Shown here: piece after piece, positions 1 through 10,858 of the stretch
Layout: every line of letters starts with the position of its first letter
Numbering within the stretch: position 1 is the stretch's first letter
NCBI GenBank assembly: GCA_017302295.1
Contig: JAFLDS010000021.1
Location: 1-47,954, forward strand
Reading direction: 5' to 3'
Origin: Thauera sp.
GTDB lineage: Bacteria > Pseudomonadota > Gammaproteobacteria > Burkholderiales > Rhodocyclaceae
Length of the DNA stretch: 47,954 bases
Made by a program: the position numbers and the translations under genes
Notes under the pieces: model-generated
Seen by the model: only the letters and a program-made list of their open reading frames with translations
What the model was told of the DNA's origin: nothing
The model's database searches: none

Positions 1-338
1 GCGGACCTACCGGCCCGATCCCGGGCTCGGGAACAGAAAGCTATTTCCAGGGAGACGGACCGGGCTTGTTCAACAACCGGTTCAGATCGTGGCTCGCTTC
101 GCGATCACGATCTAACCTTAATCGTTAAGGGTTGTCCGACGCCTGCCACACTGGTCTGCACAAGTTTCCACGGCCTGCGCGTTAGGGCAGGCGTCAGACA
201 ACCCTTAACAACCGCCGCCAGTCCAGTTTGCCCTCCGCTTCACTGGAGTCGCCTGCAATAGCGGACACGCCAAGCCGATGCACCCCACACGGCCAGGCGC
301 CTGCCGCGCGAGGCTTCACCCTCGACTTCCGCGGCGTT
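1..338. other. Intergenic region with no gene
   Basis: No credible coding region is seen before the end of the metallophosphoesterase gene at 339. The stretch holds a hairpin (8-bp arms 84-91 and 106-113) and a longer inverted repeat at 124-209, listed separately. The reading frames that cross it are shadows of the minus-strand genes downstream. It lies 3' of the minus-strand lipid kinase/phosphoesterase pair, so these structures could end that transcript, although neither has a T-run. Confidence 0.6.
124..209. repeat. Imperfect 24-bp inverted repeat with 38-bp spacer
   Basis: The left arm (124-147) and right arm (186-209) are reverse complements over 24 bases with a single mismatch. The outer end reads GTTAAGGGTTGTC and the inner end GACGCCTGCC. 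The 38-bp spacer has no coding potential. Length, symmetry and non-coding position fit a REP/MITE-like element or the remnant ends of a mobile element; a large 3' hairpin of the upstream minus-strand transcript is the alternative. I see no clear target-site duplication. Confidence 0.6.
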
Positions 339-1169
339 TCATCCACCCATTCGCGCCGGGTCGAGGTCCAGCGGGGTGCGGGTGCGGCATGCGAATCGAC
401 CCTGCTGTTCCACATAGTGCCAGGCCTCGACGACGCACTGTGCCGCGCCTGCTTCACCGTAGCGGATCACATTGAACGCGTTGCCGGCTTCGTGGCGGAT
501 GCGGCGCGACACTGCGGTGCCGGCCTGTATCACCCACAGCCAGCGGCCGTCGGCGCCGTCGGGGGTGACGCGCTGCACGTAGGGCAGGTGGATGTGGCCG
601 CCCAGCACCAGGTCGGCGCCGGCGCGGGCCCAGATCCGCAGGGCGCGGGTGTGGCCGCGCAGCAGGTGCGGAGCGTCCTCCGCGCGCGTCACGGCGGCGG
701 GCTGGTGGGTCACCACGACGCGCAGCTGGCCGGGGCTTGCTGCCGCCAGGCGCTGCGCCACGCGGGCGACGTCGGCGGCACGGGCGATGCCGTCGGTATG
801 AAGCCAGCGGCCGACGGTATTGACGAGCTGGATGTGGATGCCACCGTCTTCATGGACGTGCGCGCTGTCGTCGCCGAAGGTGGCGCGATAGTTGGCGAAC
901 GGGGTGAGCAGGCGGTGCGCGAGGTCGAACAGCGGGATGTCGTGGTTGCCTGGCAGCACCAGCACCGGCCGTCCGGTCTGCGCCCGCAGGCGGTCGACGA
1001 AGGCGCGGGCGCGGCGGAACTGCCCCGTGCGCGCCCGCTGCGTGATGTCGCCGGAAATCACCGTGAAGCGCACGTCGTGCAGACCGGCGACGCAGTCGAG
1101 CAGGGCCTCGACCACCTGCGCGCGCTCGGTGCCGAAATGCGGATCGGACAGGTGCAGCAGCGCGGGCAT
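339..1169 (-). CDS. Metallophosphoesterase (calcineurin-like, 3',5'-cyclic-nucleotide phosphodiesterase type)
   Basis: A 276-residue cytosolic phosphoesterase of the calcineurin-like fold. All family metal-binding blocks are visible in order: LSDPHFG near the N-terminus, SGDIT, GNHD, VTHQP and GGHIHLPY. These place a dinuclear metal centre and suggest hydrolysis of a phosphodiester such as cAMP (CpdA-like) or a nucleotide or lipid headgroup; the substrate cannot be read from sequence. The ATG at 1169 was chosen because it lies immediately before LLHLSDPHF, and it starts 2 bases after the stop of the lipid kinase. The two genes therefore form a probable two-gene operon. A longer in-frame extension upstream would overlap the kinase gene and has no family similarity. 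Confidence 0.85.
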   Translation of the reverse strand: MPALLHLSDPHFGTERAQVVEALLDCVAGLHDVRFTVISGDITQRARTGQFRRARAFVDRLRAQTGRPVLVLPGNHDIPLFDLAHRLLTPFANYRATFGDDSAHVHEDGGIHIQLVNTVGRWLHTDGIARAADVARVAQRLAAASPGQLRVVVTHQPAAVTRAEDAPHLLRGHTRALRIWARAGADLVLGGHIHLPYVQRVTPDGADGRWLWVIQAGTAVSRRIRHEAGNAFNVIRYGEAGAAQCVVEAWHYVEQQGRFACRTRTPLDLDPARMGG

Positions 1170-1171
1170 CG

Positions 1172-2158
1172 TCAGCCCTCGGCAACGGGCGGCGGGCACA
1201 GCAGCGCGAGCGGCTGCGGGGCGACGCTGAAGCGCAGCGGCAGCCGCATCCAGCCGACCTCGCCGTCGGTGGCGACCTTGATGCGCAGCGCTTTGCCGCT
1301 GGCCACGCTCACCGTCAGCTCGCGCGCGGAGAACGATGCCACGTTGTCGTCGTCGCCGAGCATGCCGAGCGAACCGCGCAAGGCGAGGCGCAGCATGCCA
1401 AGCTGGCTCACCGGGCGCAGCGCGATCGCCGCAAGGCGGCCCTGCTCGACGCATGCCGCTTCGGCCACGCCGATCTGCTCGAGCTGCAGGCGGTTGTTGC
1501 CGACGAACAGGGTCGGCGTGTCGAGGATGCCGCAGGCCTCGTCGGTGCGCAGCCGCAGACGCAGCACGCGATGGTCGCGCGCCAGGGTCTTCAGCGCCGA
1601 GCCCAGCGCCACCAGCCGGCTGCGGCCGAAAGCCCGCTTGGCCGCCTCGCGGTCCTCGAGCAGTTGCGGGTAGAGTCCGAGGCTGGCGTTGACGAGGAAG
1701 ACGCGATCATTGACGACGCCGACCTGCACCGGCCGCACCTGTCCCTCGACGAGCACGCGCGCGGCCGCCTCGATGTCTTCCGGAATGCGATGCGTGCGGC
1801 CGAAATAATTGAAGGTGCCCATCGGCAGCACGCCGAAAGTGCAGCCGCTGCCGAGCACCGCGTGCGCCACCGCGTTGATGGTGCCGTCGCCCCCCGCCGC
1901 GACGATGACGCCACCGTCCGTGGCGGCCTGCCGTGCGCACGCGGCGGCAACCTCGCCGATGCGGCGCGCATCGGGTAGCGGGACGAAACGGTGGTCGCAG
2001 CCTGCCGCATCCAGCACCGCAGCGATGGCGGCCTGGGCCGTGGCGGCGTCCTGCGAGCCCGACGCAAGGTTGAGCACGATGCTGAACGGCCCGCGGCGCG
2101 CGCGTCCGAACGGTGCCGCAGCGGATGGCGGCAGCGGCTGCGGCGGTTCCATCGTCAC
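1172..2158 (-). CDS. Diacylglycerol kinase family lipid kinase (YegS/DgkB type)
   Basis: 328 residues, the usual length for the DAGK/sphingosine-kinase-like family that phosphorylates lipid hydroxyls with ATP at the inner membrane surface. The N-terminal catalytic domain shows the nucleotide-binding AAGGDGTINAVAHA motif, followed by VLPMGTFNYFGRTHRIP. This second block is usually GTxNDFAR, so the NDF has become NYF. The C-terminal beta-sandwich keeps the late VATDGEV block. It is first in a minus-strand pair with the phosphoesterase 2 bases downstream, which hints at linked lipid or nucleotide turnover. The true lipid substrate is unknown. Confidence 0.85.
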   Translation of the reverse strand: MTMEPPQPLPPSAAAPFGRARRGPFSIVLNLASGSQDAATAQAAIAAVLDAAGCDHRFVPLPDARRIGEVAAACARQAATDGGVIVAAGGDGTINAVAHAVLGSGCTFGVLPMGTFNYFGRTHRIPEDIEAAARVLVEGQVRPVQVGVVNDRVFLVNASLGLYPQLLEDREAAKRAFGRSRLVALGSALKTLARDHRVLRLRLRTDEACGILDTPTLFVGNNRLQLEQIGVAEAACVEQGRLAAIALRPVSQLGMLRLALRGSLGMLGDDDNVASFSARELTVSVASGKALRIKVATDGEVGWMRLPLRFSVAPQPLALLCPPPVAEG

Positions 2159-2281
2159 GTTCGTCCTCCAGAGGCTGGGCGAGCCGAGGGTTTCAGCGCT
2201 GCGCGCAGATCGTCATGGACCCGGGCCGCCAGCACTGACGCTGCGTACGGCTTGTTCCGGCTGTTATGCTCCAGCCTTTTG

Positions 2282-2998
2282 ATGGTTTTGCCAATGGAAT
2301 CCGCTTTTCGCCGCGGCGCGCGCGAGGGCATGCGCGCCTTCCTGCCGATTTCGGTCGGGCTGATGCCGTGGGCCATGGTCACCGGTATCGCGATGCGCTC
2401 GATCGGGCTCTCCGAGCTCGAGGCGATGGGCATGAGCCTGCTCGTGTTCGCCGCCACCGCGCAGCTCGGCACGCTGCCCTTGATCGCCAGCGGTGCGCCG
2501 CTGTGGCTGATCTTCGTCACCGGGTTGGTGCTGAACCTGCGCTTCGTGATCTTCAGCGCGGCGATCGCGCCGGCCTTTCACGAGCATTCGATCGCGCGCC
2601 GGCTGGCGAGCAGCTACCTGCTCACCGACGGCGTGTTCGCGGCGGTGTCGGAGCGGCTGCGCACCTCCGACGATCCGCAGTGGCGCTGGGGCTGCTACCT
2701 GGCGCCGTCGCTGTATGGCTGGCTGATCTGGCAGGTCTGTGTGCTGATCGGCGTGCTTGGCGCCGGTGCCGTGCCGCGCGACTGGTCGCTGGAGTTCATG
2801 GCGACGATCGCGCTGATGGTGATGCTGGTGCCGATGGTGCGCACCCGGCCGATGCTGCTTGCCGCGCTGGTGGGCGGGCTGGGCGCGGTGTTGCTGCGCG
2901 ACCTGCCGCTGCGGCTGGGCGGGGTCGTCGCGATCGCGCTCGGCATCGCCGCCGGCTTCGTCGCCGAACACTGGCAGGAGCGGAGGGCCGCGCGATGA
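2282..2998 (+). CDS. azlC: AzlC family branched-chain amino acid exporter, large subunit
   Basis: A hydrophobic protein of about 238 residues with the AzlC signature FRRGAREGMRAFLPI at the N-terminus and six to eight membrane segments. AzlC and AzlD together export branched-chain amino acids or analogues. The stop overlaps the next start (ATGA at 2995-2998), so AzlD is translationally coupled. Two in-frame starts exist, 2282 (MVLPMESAF) and 2294 (MESAF). Neither has a clear Shine-Dalgarno sequence, so the start is uncertain by four codons. The gene is divergent from the lipid kinase operon, with 123 bases between starts. Confidence 0.88.
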   Translation: MVLPMESAFRRGAREGMRAFLPISVGLMPWAMVTGIAMRSIGLSELEAMGMSLLVFAATAQLGTLPLIASGAPLWLIFVTGLVLNLRFVIFSAAIAPAFHEHSIARRLASSYLLTDGVFAAVSERLRTSDDPQWRWGCYLAPSLYGWLIWQVCVLIGVLGAGAVPRDWSLEFMATIALMVMLVPMVRTRPMLLAALVGGLGAVLLRDLPLRLGGVVAIALGIAAGFVAEHWQERRAAR

Positions 2999-3321
2999 TC
3001 GAGGGCGTGTGGTTGTGGATCACGCTGGCGGCGCTGTCGCTGACCACGATGCTGACGCGCGGCAGCTTCATCCTGATCGGCGAGAAGGGACGGCTGCCAC
3101 CCCTGGTTCAGCGCGCGCTGCGCTACGCGCCGGCCGCGGCGCTGGCGGCGCTGATCGTGCCCGACCTGCTGCTCGACCACGGCCAGTTACAGCCCTTCAA
3201 CCCGAAACTGGTCGCGGGCCTGGTGATCGTCGCGATCGCGCTGCGCACGCGCAATCCGTGGCTGCCTTTCATCCTCGGCATGGGGGTGCTGATCGCGCTG
3301 CGCAAGGGGCTGGGCTGGTAG
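2995..3321 (+). CDS. azlD: AzlD family branched-chain amino acid exporter, small subunit
   Basis: 108 residues, four hydrophobic segments, matching the small AzlD partner (PF05437-type). Motifs include TMLTRGSFIL near the N-terminus and RYAPAAALAALIVPDLL, typical of AzlD. The ATG overlaps the azlC stop by the ATGA arrangement, with a purine-rich GGAG upstream. It converges on the P-type ATPase gene, whose end is 33 bases away; the short gap holds no obvious terminator. Confidence 0.9.
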   Translation: MIEGVWLWITLAALSLTTMLTRGSFILIGEKGRLPPLVQRALRYAPAAALAALIVPDLLLDHGQLQPFNPKLVAGLVIVAIALRTRNPWLPFILGMGVLIALRKGLGW

Positions 3322-3354
3322 GGCTGGGCTCGCAGGGATGGTCGGTGTGGGGCC

Positions 3355-6084
<2,730 letters not shown>

Positions 6085-6117
6085 GACTCGGCCCCTGGGA
6101 AACGAATATGAACGCGG

Positions 6118-6143
6118 TTAATATATTTATGGAAATATATTAA
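6118..6143. promoter_or_regulatory. AT-rich perfect palindrome, putative operator between P-ATPase and uspA
   Basis: TTAATATATTT (6118-6128) and AAATATATTAA (6133-6143) are perfect reverse complements around ATGG. The 26-bp AT-rich island stands out in a high-GC region. It lies 33 bases upstream of the ATPase ATG and about 110 bases upstream of the UspA ATG. Position and symmetry suggest a dimeric repressor or activator site controlling one or both divergent genes. The shape recalls ArsR/SmtB-type operators, but no regulator gene is adjacent, so the binding protein is unknown. Confidence 0.6.
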
Positions 6144-6254
6144 CACACGGCATGCATCCCCCCCTGCCTCGCTGGTCGGCGGGTGGCCGGGCGCGGGAAC
6201 CTCGCGGGCATCGCAGGCTCTGTCGTATTGATGCCCTGATCAAGGAGAAGGCAT

Positions 6255-7139
6255 ATGACGGCAATCAGCAACGTCCTCGCGTCCACCGATCTGTCGGCGC
6301 CGGCGCGCCATGCGGCGGAGCGGGCGGCGCGGGTGGCGGTGGCGATCGGTGCGCAGTTGCACCTGATCCACGTGCTGGGGCTGACGCCGCTGGACAAGCT
6401 GCGCCAGCTGGTCGCCTCGCTTCCGCAGGAGATCGAGCAGCGGATGTTCGAGGTGGCGCGGGGGGAACTCAACGAGCTGGCAGCGGCCTTGCGCCGGCAT
6501 CACGCGCTCGAGCCTTCCGTCAAGGTGGCGCCCGGCGACCTGTTGCCCGAGATCGCCGGCAGCGCGGAGGAGGTCGGCGCCGGGCTGATCGTGCTCGGCG
6601 CGCGCGGCGCGAGCTTCATGCGCCACCTGCTGCTGGGCTCGACCGCCGAGCGCATGGTGAAGCGGGCGACGCGGCCGATGCTGGTGGTCAAGCAGGCGGC
6701 GCACGACAACTACCGCTCGGTGCTGGTGCCGGTCGATTTTTCGCTGTCCTCGCTGCGCGCCCTGCAACTTGCGCGCGTGGTGGCGCCGGGCGCCGACATC
6801 GTGCTGCTGCACGCCTTCGAAGTGCCGTTCGAAAGCAAGCTGCAGTTCGCCGGGGTGGAGGAAAGCATGATTCACAGCTACCGGATCGCCGCGCGCCAGG
6901 AGGCGATGCGCAAGATCCATGAATTGCGCGAGGCGTCCGGCCTGGCGCCGCACGAGGTGCGCGTCAAGGTGCTGCACGGCGATCCCACCCAGCACATCAT
7001 CGAGCAGGAACAGGAAGAGGACTGCGACCTGATCGTGGTCGGCAAGCACGGCGAGAGCATGCTCGAGGATCTGCTCCTGGGCAGCGTCACCCGCCATGTG
7101 CTGGCGCAATCGCAATGCGACGTGCTGGTGTCGGTTTAA
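6255..7139 (+). CDS. Tandem universal stress protein (two UspA domains)
   Basis: 294 residues forming two UspA domains in tandem (about 1-147 and 150-294). Each ends with the ATP-binding G-x2-G-x9-G-S signature: LGARGASFMRHLLLGS in the first and VGKHGESMLEDLLLGS in the second. ATP binding by both halves is therefore expected. Such tandem proteins act in stress and low-oxygen responses in the cytosol. A strong AAGGAGA lies 6 bases before the ATG. An inverted TTGAT/ATCAA pair sits just upstream, but its 6-base spacing does not fit FNR. It is divergent from the P-type ATPase and converges with feoA (22-base gap). Confidence 0.92.
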   Translation: MTAISNVLASTDLSAPARHAAERAARVAVAIGAQLHLIHVLGLTPLDKLRQLVASLPQEIEQRMFEVARGELNELAAALRRHHALEPSVKVAPGDLLPEIAGSAEEVGAGLIVLGARGASFMRHLLLGSTAERMVKRATRPMLVVKQAAHDNYRSVLVPVDFSLSSLRALQLARVVAPGADIVLLHAFEVPFESKLQFAGVEESMIHSYRIAARQEAMRKIHELREASGLAPHEVRVKVLHGDPTQHIIEQEQEEDCDLIVVGKHGESMLEDLLLGSVTRHVLAQSQCDVLVSV

Positions 7140-7161
7140 CCGCGGTCGTTCAGCCCGCCTG

Positions 7162-7416
7162 TCAGCTCGCCTCGACCCAGATGTGGCGCGCGACGCTGTG
7201 TTCGAGCGCGATCTCGACGTGGTCGCACAGGATCACCGTCATCGGCTGCTGCTGCAGCACCCGCACTGCATGCGCGGGTGACAGGCCGTAAGCGTGCAGC
7301 TGCTCGCGCTGCAGCGGATCGATGTCGTCGCCGAATTCGGCCAGGTGCACCATGCGACCGACCGGTGTGCCGGTGAGGCGGATGCGTTCGTGCGGACGGG
7401 GCAAGGGGGCAGTCAT
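7162..7416 (-). CDS. feoA: FeoA family protein
   Basis: 84 residues with the SH3-like FeoA fold: LTGTPVGRMVHLAEFGDDI near the start and the central turn HAYGLSPAHAVRVLQQ. FeoA is a small cytosolic partner that supports ferrous iron uptake by FeoB. The ATG at 7416 lies 11 bases after the feoB stop. Here feoA follows feoB, the reverse of the E. coli feoABC order. No feoC is seen. Confidence 0.85.
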   Translation of the reverse strand: MTAPLPRPHERIRLTGTPVGRMVHLAEFGDDIDPLQREQLHAYGLSPAHAVRVLQQQPMTVILCDHVEIALEHSVARHIWVEAS

Positions 7417-7427
7417 CGTGGTCGGGC

Positions 7428-9386
7428 TCACGCGAAGAGGTGGAGGATGCGGTTCAGCACGCCGCCCACCAGGAAGGCGGTGGGCACGATCATCGCGACC
7501 ATGGTCGCGGCGGTGCGCAGGCCCTGTTCCTTGATGATCATCATCAGGCTGGCGACGCAGGGGATGAACAACGTGATCGTCACCATGCCGACCACCACCT
7601 GCACCGCGCTCATCTGACCCTGCAGCGCGAACAGTCCGGTGGCGCCGAAGTCGCGGCGCAGGAAGCCCATCACGAAGGCGGCGCTGGCTTCGGGCGGCAG
7701 GCCCAGCCAGCCGGTGACCAGCGGTTCGCCGGCCTTGATGATCCACGGCAGCGCGCCGCTCTTGTCGAGCAGGTACATGATCAGCGTGCCGATCAGGAAC
7801 AGCGGGATGACCTCGATCAGGTACCACTTCAGCCGACCGCCGGTCTTCTTCAGCACGTTGCCCAGTACCGGCATGCGCATCGGCGGCAGCTCGGTGACGA
7901 GCGGGATGCGCCGGCCCCTCACCACCTTGCTTGCCAGCCAGCCGGTGAACAGCAGCACCCCCACCATGCTGGCGGCCCAGATCGCCACTGCGGCAAACGA
8001 CAGGCCGCCGAGCATGCCGAGCACCACGCCAAGCTGCGCCGAGCACGGAATCGCCAGCGCCATCAGGAAGGTGGTGATCAGCCGTTCGCGCGGGCTGTGC
8101 AGGATGCGCGTGGTCAGCGTCGCCATCGTCACGCAGCCCAGGCCCAGCACCATCGGCAACACCGCGCGGCCGTTGAGGCCGATGGCCGCGAACATGCGGT
8201 TGGCGATCACCGACAGGCGGGTGAAGTAGCCGGAATCCTCGAGCACGCCGAAGGCGATGAAGAAGGTGGTGACGATGGGCAGGATGAGCGCCAGTGCGTA
8301 GGTCATGCCCATCGTCCACAGCCCGTACTCGCCGACGAAGAGGTCGGCCAGCCAGGGGACGGTGACGTGCTGCTGCACGAAGCCGGTCACCGCCGGGTTG
8401 AGCACGCCGCCGAAGAAGTCTTCCTCCAGCAAGCCGACCAGCGTGCCGGCACCGAAGTCGCCGACGAAGAGATAAACGACATAGAGAACGCCCAGCAGCA
8501 CCGGCCAGCCCCACACGCGATGCACCGCGAGCTGGCCGACCAGCAGCGACAGCGTGCGATCCTTGCCCGCGGCCTGGCGGCTGACGGTGCGCGCCAGCGC
8601 TTCCGCGGCGCTGCCACGCTGGCGTGCGAGGCAGGCCGGTGGCGACTCGCGTCCGGTGGTTCCGATGCTGGCGTCGAGCACCTGGCGCACCGCCGCGCTG
8701 CCGGCTTGCCCGGCCAGCCAGCTTTCCACCTCGGGGTCGCGGCCCAGCAGCAGGATGGCCAGGCCGCGCGGCGCCAGGCGCGGGTGGGGCGTGTGCTGGG
8801 CGAGGAGGGCCGACAGCGTGCCGATCGTCGCCTCGAGTTCCGCATCGTAGTGCAGCAGCGGCGCCGGAACGGCGGCGCGCGGCAGCGCGTCGGCGAGCGG
8901 CCCCACGCCTTCGCCGCCCGTTGCCACGGTCGCCACCACCGGCACGCCGAGCGCCTCGGCCAGCGCCGCGGTATCGACCGTCACGCCGCGCGCCTTGGCC
9001 TCGTCGGTCATGTTCAGCGCCAGCACCATGGGCACGCCGAGCTCGGCCAGCAGCGCGGTGAGGTTCAGCGTGCGGCGCAAGTTCTTGGCGTCGCCCACCT
9101 GGATGATGGTGCGCATGTCCTCATGCAGCAGCGCCCGCATCGTCGCGCGTTCGTCGTCGCTGCGCGAAGGCAGCGCCAGCACGCCCGGGGTGTCGAGCAG
9201 GGAGGCGTCGCGGTCGAAGCGCGGTGTGGCACGCGCCACCTCCACCGTGGTGCCGGGGTAGTTCGAGACGTTGACGTAGGTGCCGGTGAGGCGATGGAAC
9301 AGCACCGACTTGCCGACATTGGGGTGGCCGACGAGGGCGAGGGTGCGCAGCGCGCGGTCGCCGGTGAGTGAGGCAGCGTGATTCAT
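7428..9386 (-). CDS. feoB: Ferrous iron transporter FeoB
   Basis: 652 residues. The N-terminal G domain has the P-loop GHPNVGKS (20-27), the NYPGTTVE switch region, DTPGV and the NMTDEAK specificity motif (G4, NxxD). This is followed by a helical insertion domain and two Gate domains with about eight or more membrane helices near the C-terminus. It drives GTP-dependent Fe(II) import across the inner membrane. It is shorter than E. coli FeoB (773), mainly from compact linker and C-terminal regions, and nothing essential is visibly missing. A partial Fur-box-like sequence lies about 47 bases upstream. feoA follows in the same operon. Confidence 0.93.
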   Translation of the reverse strand: MNHAASLTGDRALRTLALVGHPNVGKSVLFHRLTGTYVNVSNYPGTTVEVARATPRFDRDASLLDTPGVLALPSRSDDERATMRALLHEDMRTIIQVGDAKNLRRTLNLTALLAELGVPMVLALNMTDEAKARGVTVDTAALAEALGVPVVATVATGGEGVGPLADALPRAAVPAPLLHYDAELEATIGTLSALLAQHTPHPRLAPRGLAILLLGRDPEVESWLAGQAGSAAVRQVLDASIGTTGRESPPACLARQRGSAAEALARTVSRQAAGKDRTLSLLVGQLAVHRVWGWPVLLGVLYVVYLFVGDFGAGTLVGLLEEDFFGGVLNPAVTGFVQQHVTVPWLADLFVGEYGLWTMGMTYALALILPIVTTFFIAFGVLEDSGYFTRLSVIANRMFAAIGLNGRAVLPMVLGLGCVTMATLTTRILHSPRERLITTFLMALAIPCSAQLGVVLGMLGGLSFAAVAIWAASMVGVLLFTGWLASKVVRGRRIPLVTELPPMRMPVLGNVLKKTGGRLKWYLIEVIPLFLIGTLIMYLLDKSGALPWIIKAGEPLVTGWLGLPPEASAAFVMGFLRRDFGATGLFALQGQMSAVQVVVGMVTITLFIPCVASLMMIIKEQGLRTAATMVAMIVPTAFLVGGVLNRILHLFA

Positions 9387-9722
9387 GAAGGGATCCGGAA
9401 GCGGGTGCGCCGAATTTCTCGGGGCTGAAAACGATAATCGATCTTATTCGATGCTCTTCTGATCTGGCTCAAATTTCGTAGGCTCAGTTGAAAACGACAA
9501 TGCGATCTGGGCGTCTCGTCAGCTCCAGTGTTGCGCATTCACCTCGCGCAGCAGCCCTTCCGCACCTGGCCACCATCGGGCGAGCGGCTTGGTGCTCTTT
9601 CACTCAATGCGGTGAGCGCGCCCGGTTTGGGGGCGAGGCCGGCGACGCGATGCCGGCAAGCTTTCAGCATGATTTAAGCTTTGACTGTCACACTCATCGT
9701 CTTTGGTTCCCCAGGGGGCGTC
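9387..9722. other. Divergent promoter region of feoB and the RND efflux operon
   Basis: The region separates feoB (minus) from the RND adaptor (plus). It is less GC-rich near feoB, with a Fur-like site at 9433-9451. No convincing open frame is present: the plus-strand frame that crosses it continues out of frame inside the adaptor gene. I see no clear metal-regulator dyad for the efflux operon. Confidence 0.45.
9433..9451. promoter_or_regulatory. Putative Fur box upstream of feoB
   Basis: The sequence begins GATAATCGATCTTATT and matches the 19-bp Fur consensus at about 10-11 positions by hand count, with the outer GATAAT intact. It sits 46-65 bases upstream of the feoB start. Iron repression of feoAB is common in proteobacteria. 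The match is partial, so this is tentative. Confidence 0.4.
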
Positions 9723-10856
9723 ATGCATCCATCCATCCCTACGCAGTCTCCAACTCGGCGCCGGCACCGCCTCCCATTGGCACACCCGACAGAGCGGGTG
9801 AAGCGGATGGCTGCGAGGGGGCTGGCGCTCCTTATTTTGCTCGGTGCCGGGCACCCCGGATTTGCGGCCGACCCGGCGACCGACATCCGGCTCGAGCCGA
9901 CCCAGGTCCAGCAGCTTGGCCTGCGCCTCGAACCGGTGCGACCGACCGAAACTGGCGGATTGCGTGGTCTTCAGGCCAGGCTCATGTCGCGTCCGGCGGA
10001 CGTCTGGCTGGTGTCGGCGCCGGCCGCCGGAGTGGTGCAGGGCGTGCATGTCGTCCCCGGCGAAGCGGTGAAGGCAGGCCAGCCGCTGTTGCGCTTTGCC
10101 AGCCCGTGGCTGGCCGAGCTGCAGCGCGACACGACGCAGGCGACCGCGCAGCTGGCGCAGGCGCAGGCGCAGCGGGTGCGCGACGAAAGCCTGTTCCGCG
10201 AGGGCATCGTGCCGCAGTCGCGCCTCGAGCAGAGCCGCGTCGCGGAGTCGGTGGCGCGTGCTGCGCGCGACGAGAAGCTGCGCCAGGCGAAGATCGCGGG
10301 CGTCAGCGCCGGCGGCATGGGTGCCGAACTGTCCGCCCCCTTCGCTGGCCGCGTCGGCGAGCTGACGGTGAGCCCCGGACAGCGAGTGGAGATGGGCACG
10401 ACGCTGGCGCGCGTGACGCGTAACGGTCCGCTGGCGGTGGAGGTGATGGTGCCGCGCGCGAGCGTCGGCAGCATCGCACCGGGTGCGCGCATGCGCGTCG
10501 GCACGGCCGAAGGCAAGGTGGTCGGCGTGGACCCGCAGATGAGCGAGGGCACGCAGATGGCCATGGTGCGCGGCACGCTGCCCGCGGCGGCAGGCCTGCT
10601 GCCCGGCCAGGCGGTGGAGGCCGAGATCGACACCGCGCTGCGCGGCGTGCGCCTGCCGGCACGTGCGCTGGTGCGCAGCCAGGGCCGTACGGTGTGCTTC
10701 GTCGCGGCCGGCGTGCCGGGCGCCTTCGTCGCCCAGCCGGTGCAGGTGCTGGCCGAGGATGTGCGCGAGGCGGTGGTGTCCGGTCTCGCTGCCGATGCGC
10801 AGGTGGTGGTCGAAGGCACGGCGGCGCTGAAGTCGATGATGAACGCAGGAGATTGA
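9723..10856 (+). CDS. RND efflux periplasmic adaptor subunit (heavy-metal type, CusB/CzcB-like)
   Basis: About 377 residues. A hydrophobic signal segment (ARGLALLILLGAG) ends before FAADPATD. It is followed by beta-barrel and lipoyl half-motifs (VVPGEAVKAGQPLLRFASP) and a coiled hairpin rich in Ala, Gln and Arg. The second lipoyl half is GAELSAPFAGRVGELTV. It bridges the inner-membrane pump and the outer-membrane factor in a tripartite efflux system. ATG 9723 was chosen because AGGGGG lies 4 bases upstream. ATG 9807 would give a more standard signal peptide and is a real alternative. AGGAG near its end primes the pump gene. No metal-binding Met/His cluster is obvious, so the substrate is open. 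Confidence 0.88.
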   Translation: MHPSIPTQSPTRRRHRLPLAHPTERVKRMAARGLALLILLGAGHPGFAADPATDIRLEPTQVQQLGLRLEPVRPTETGGLRGLQARLMSRPADVWLVSAPAAGVVQGVHVVPGEAVKAGQPLLRFASPWLAELQRDTTQATAQLAQAQAQRVRDESLFREGIVPQSRLEQSRVAESVARAARDEKLRQAKIAGVSAGGMGAELSAPFAGRVGELTVSPGQRVEMGTTLARVTRNGPLAVEVMVPRASVGSIAPGARMRVGTAEGKVVGVDPQMSEGTQMAMVRGTLPAAAGLLPGQAVEAEIDTALRGVRLPARALVRSQGRTVCFVAAGVPGAFVAQPVQVLAEDVREAVVSGLAADAQVVVEGTAALKSMMNAGD

Positions 10857-10858
10857 TG

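Noticed and set aside
228-1673. Long plus-strand open frame of 481 residues
   Set aside because: It is antisense to two well-supported minus-strand genes and has composition typical of a high-GC shadow frame.
6228-6243. TTGAT and ATCAA inverted halves upstream of uspA, FNR-like
   Set aside because: FNR/ANR sites need a 4-base spacer; here the spacer is 6, and the site abuts the ribosome-binding site.
7440-9371. A 643-residue plus-strand open frame opposite feoB
   Set aside because: Shadow of feoB; the low-complexity His/Gln/Arg content shows no real fold.
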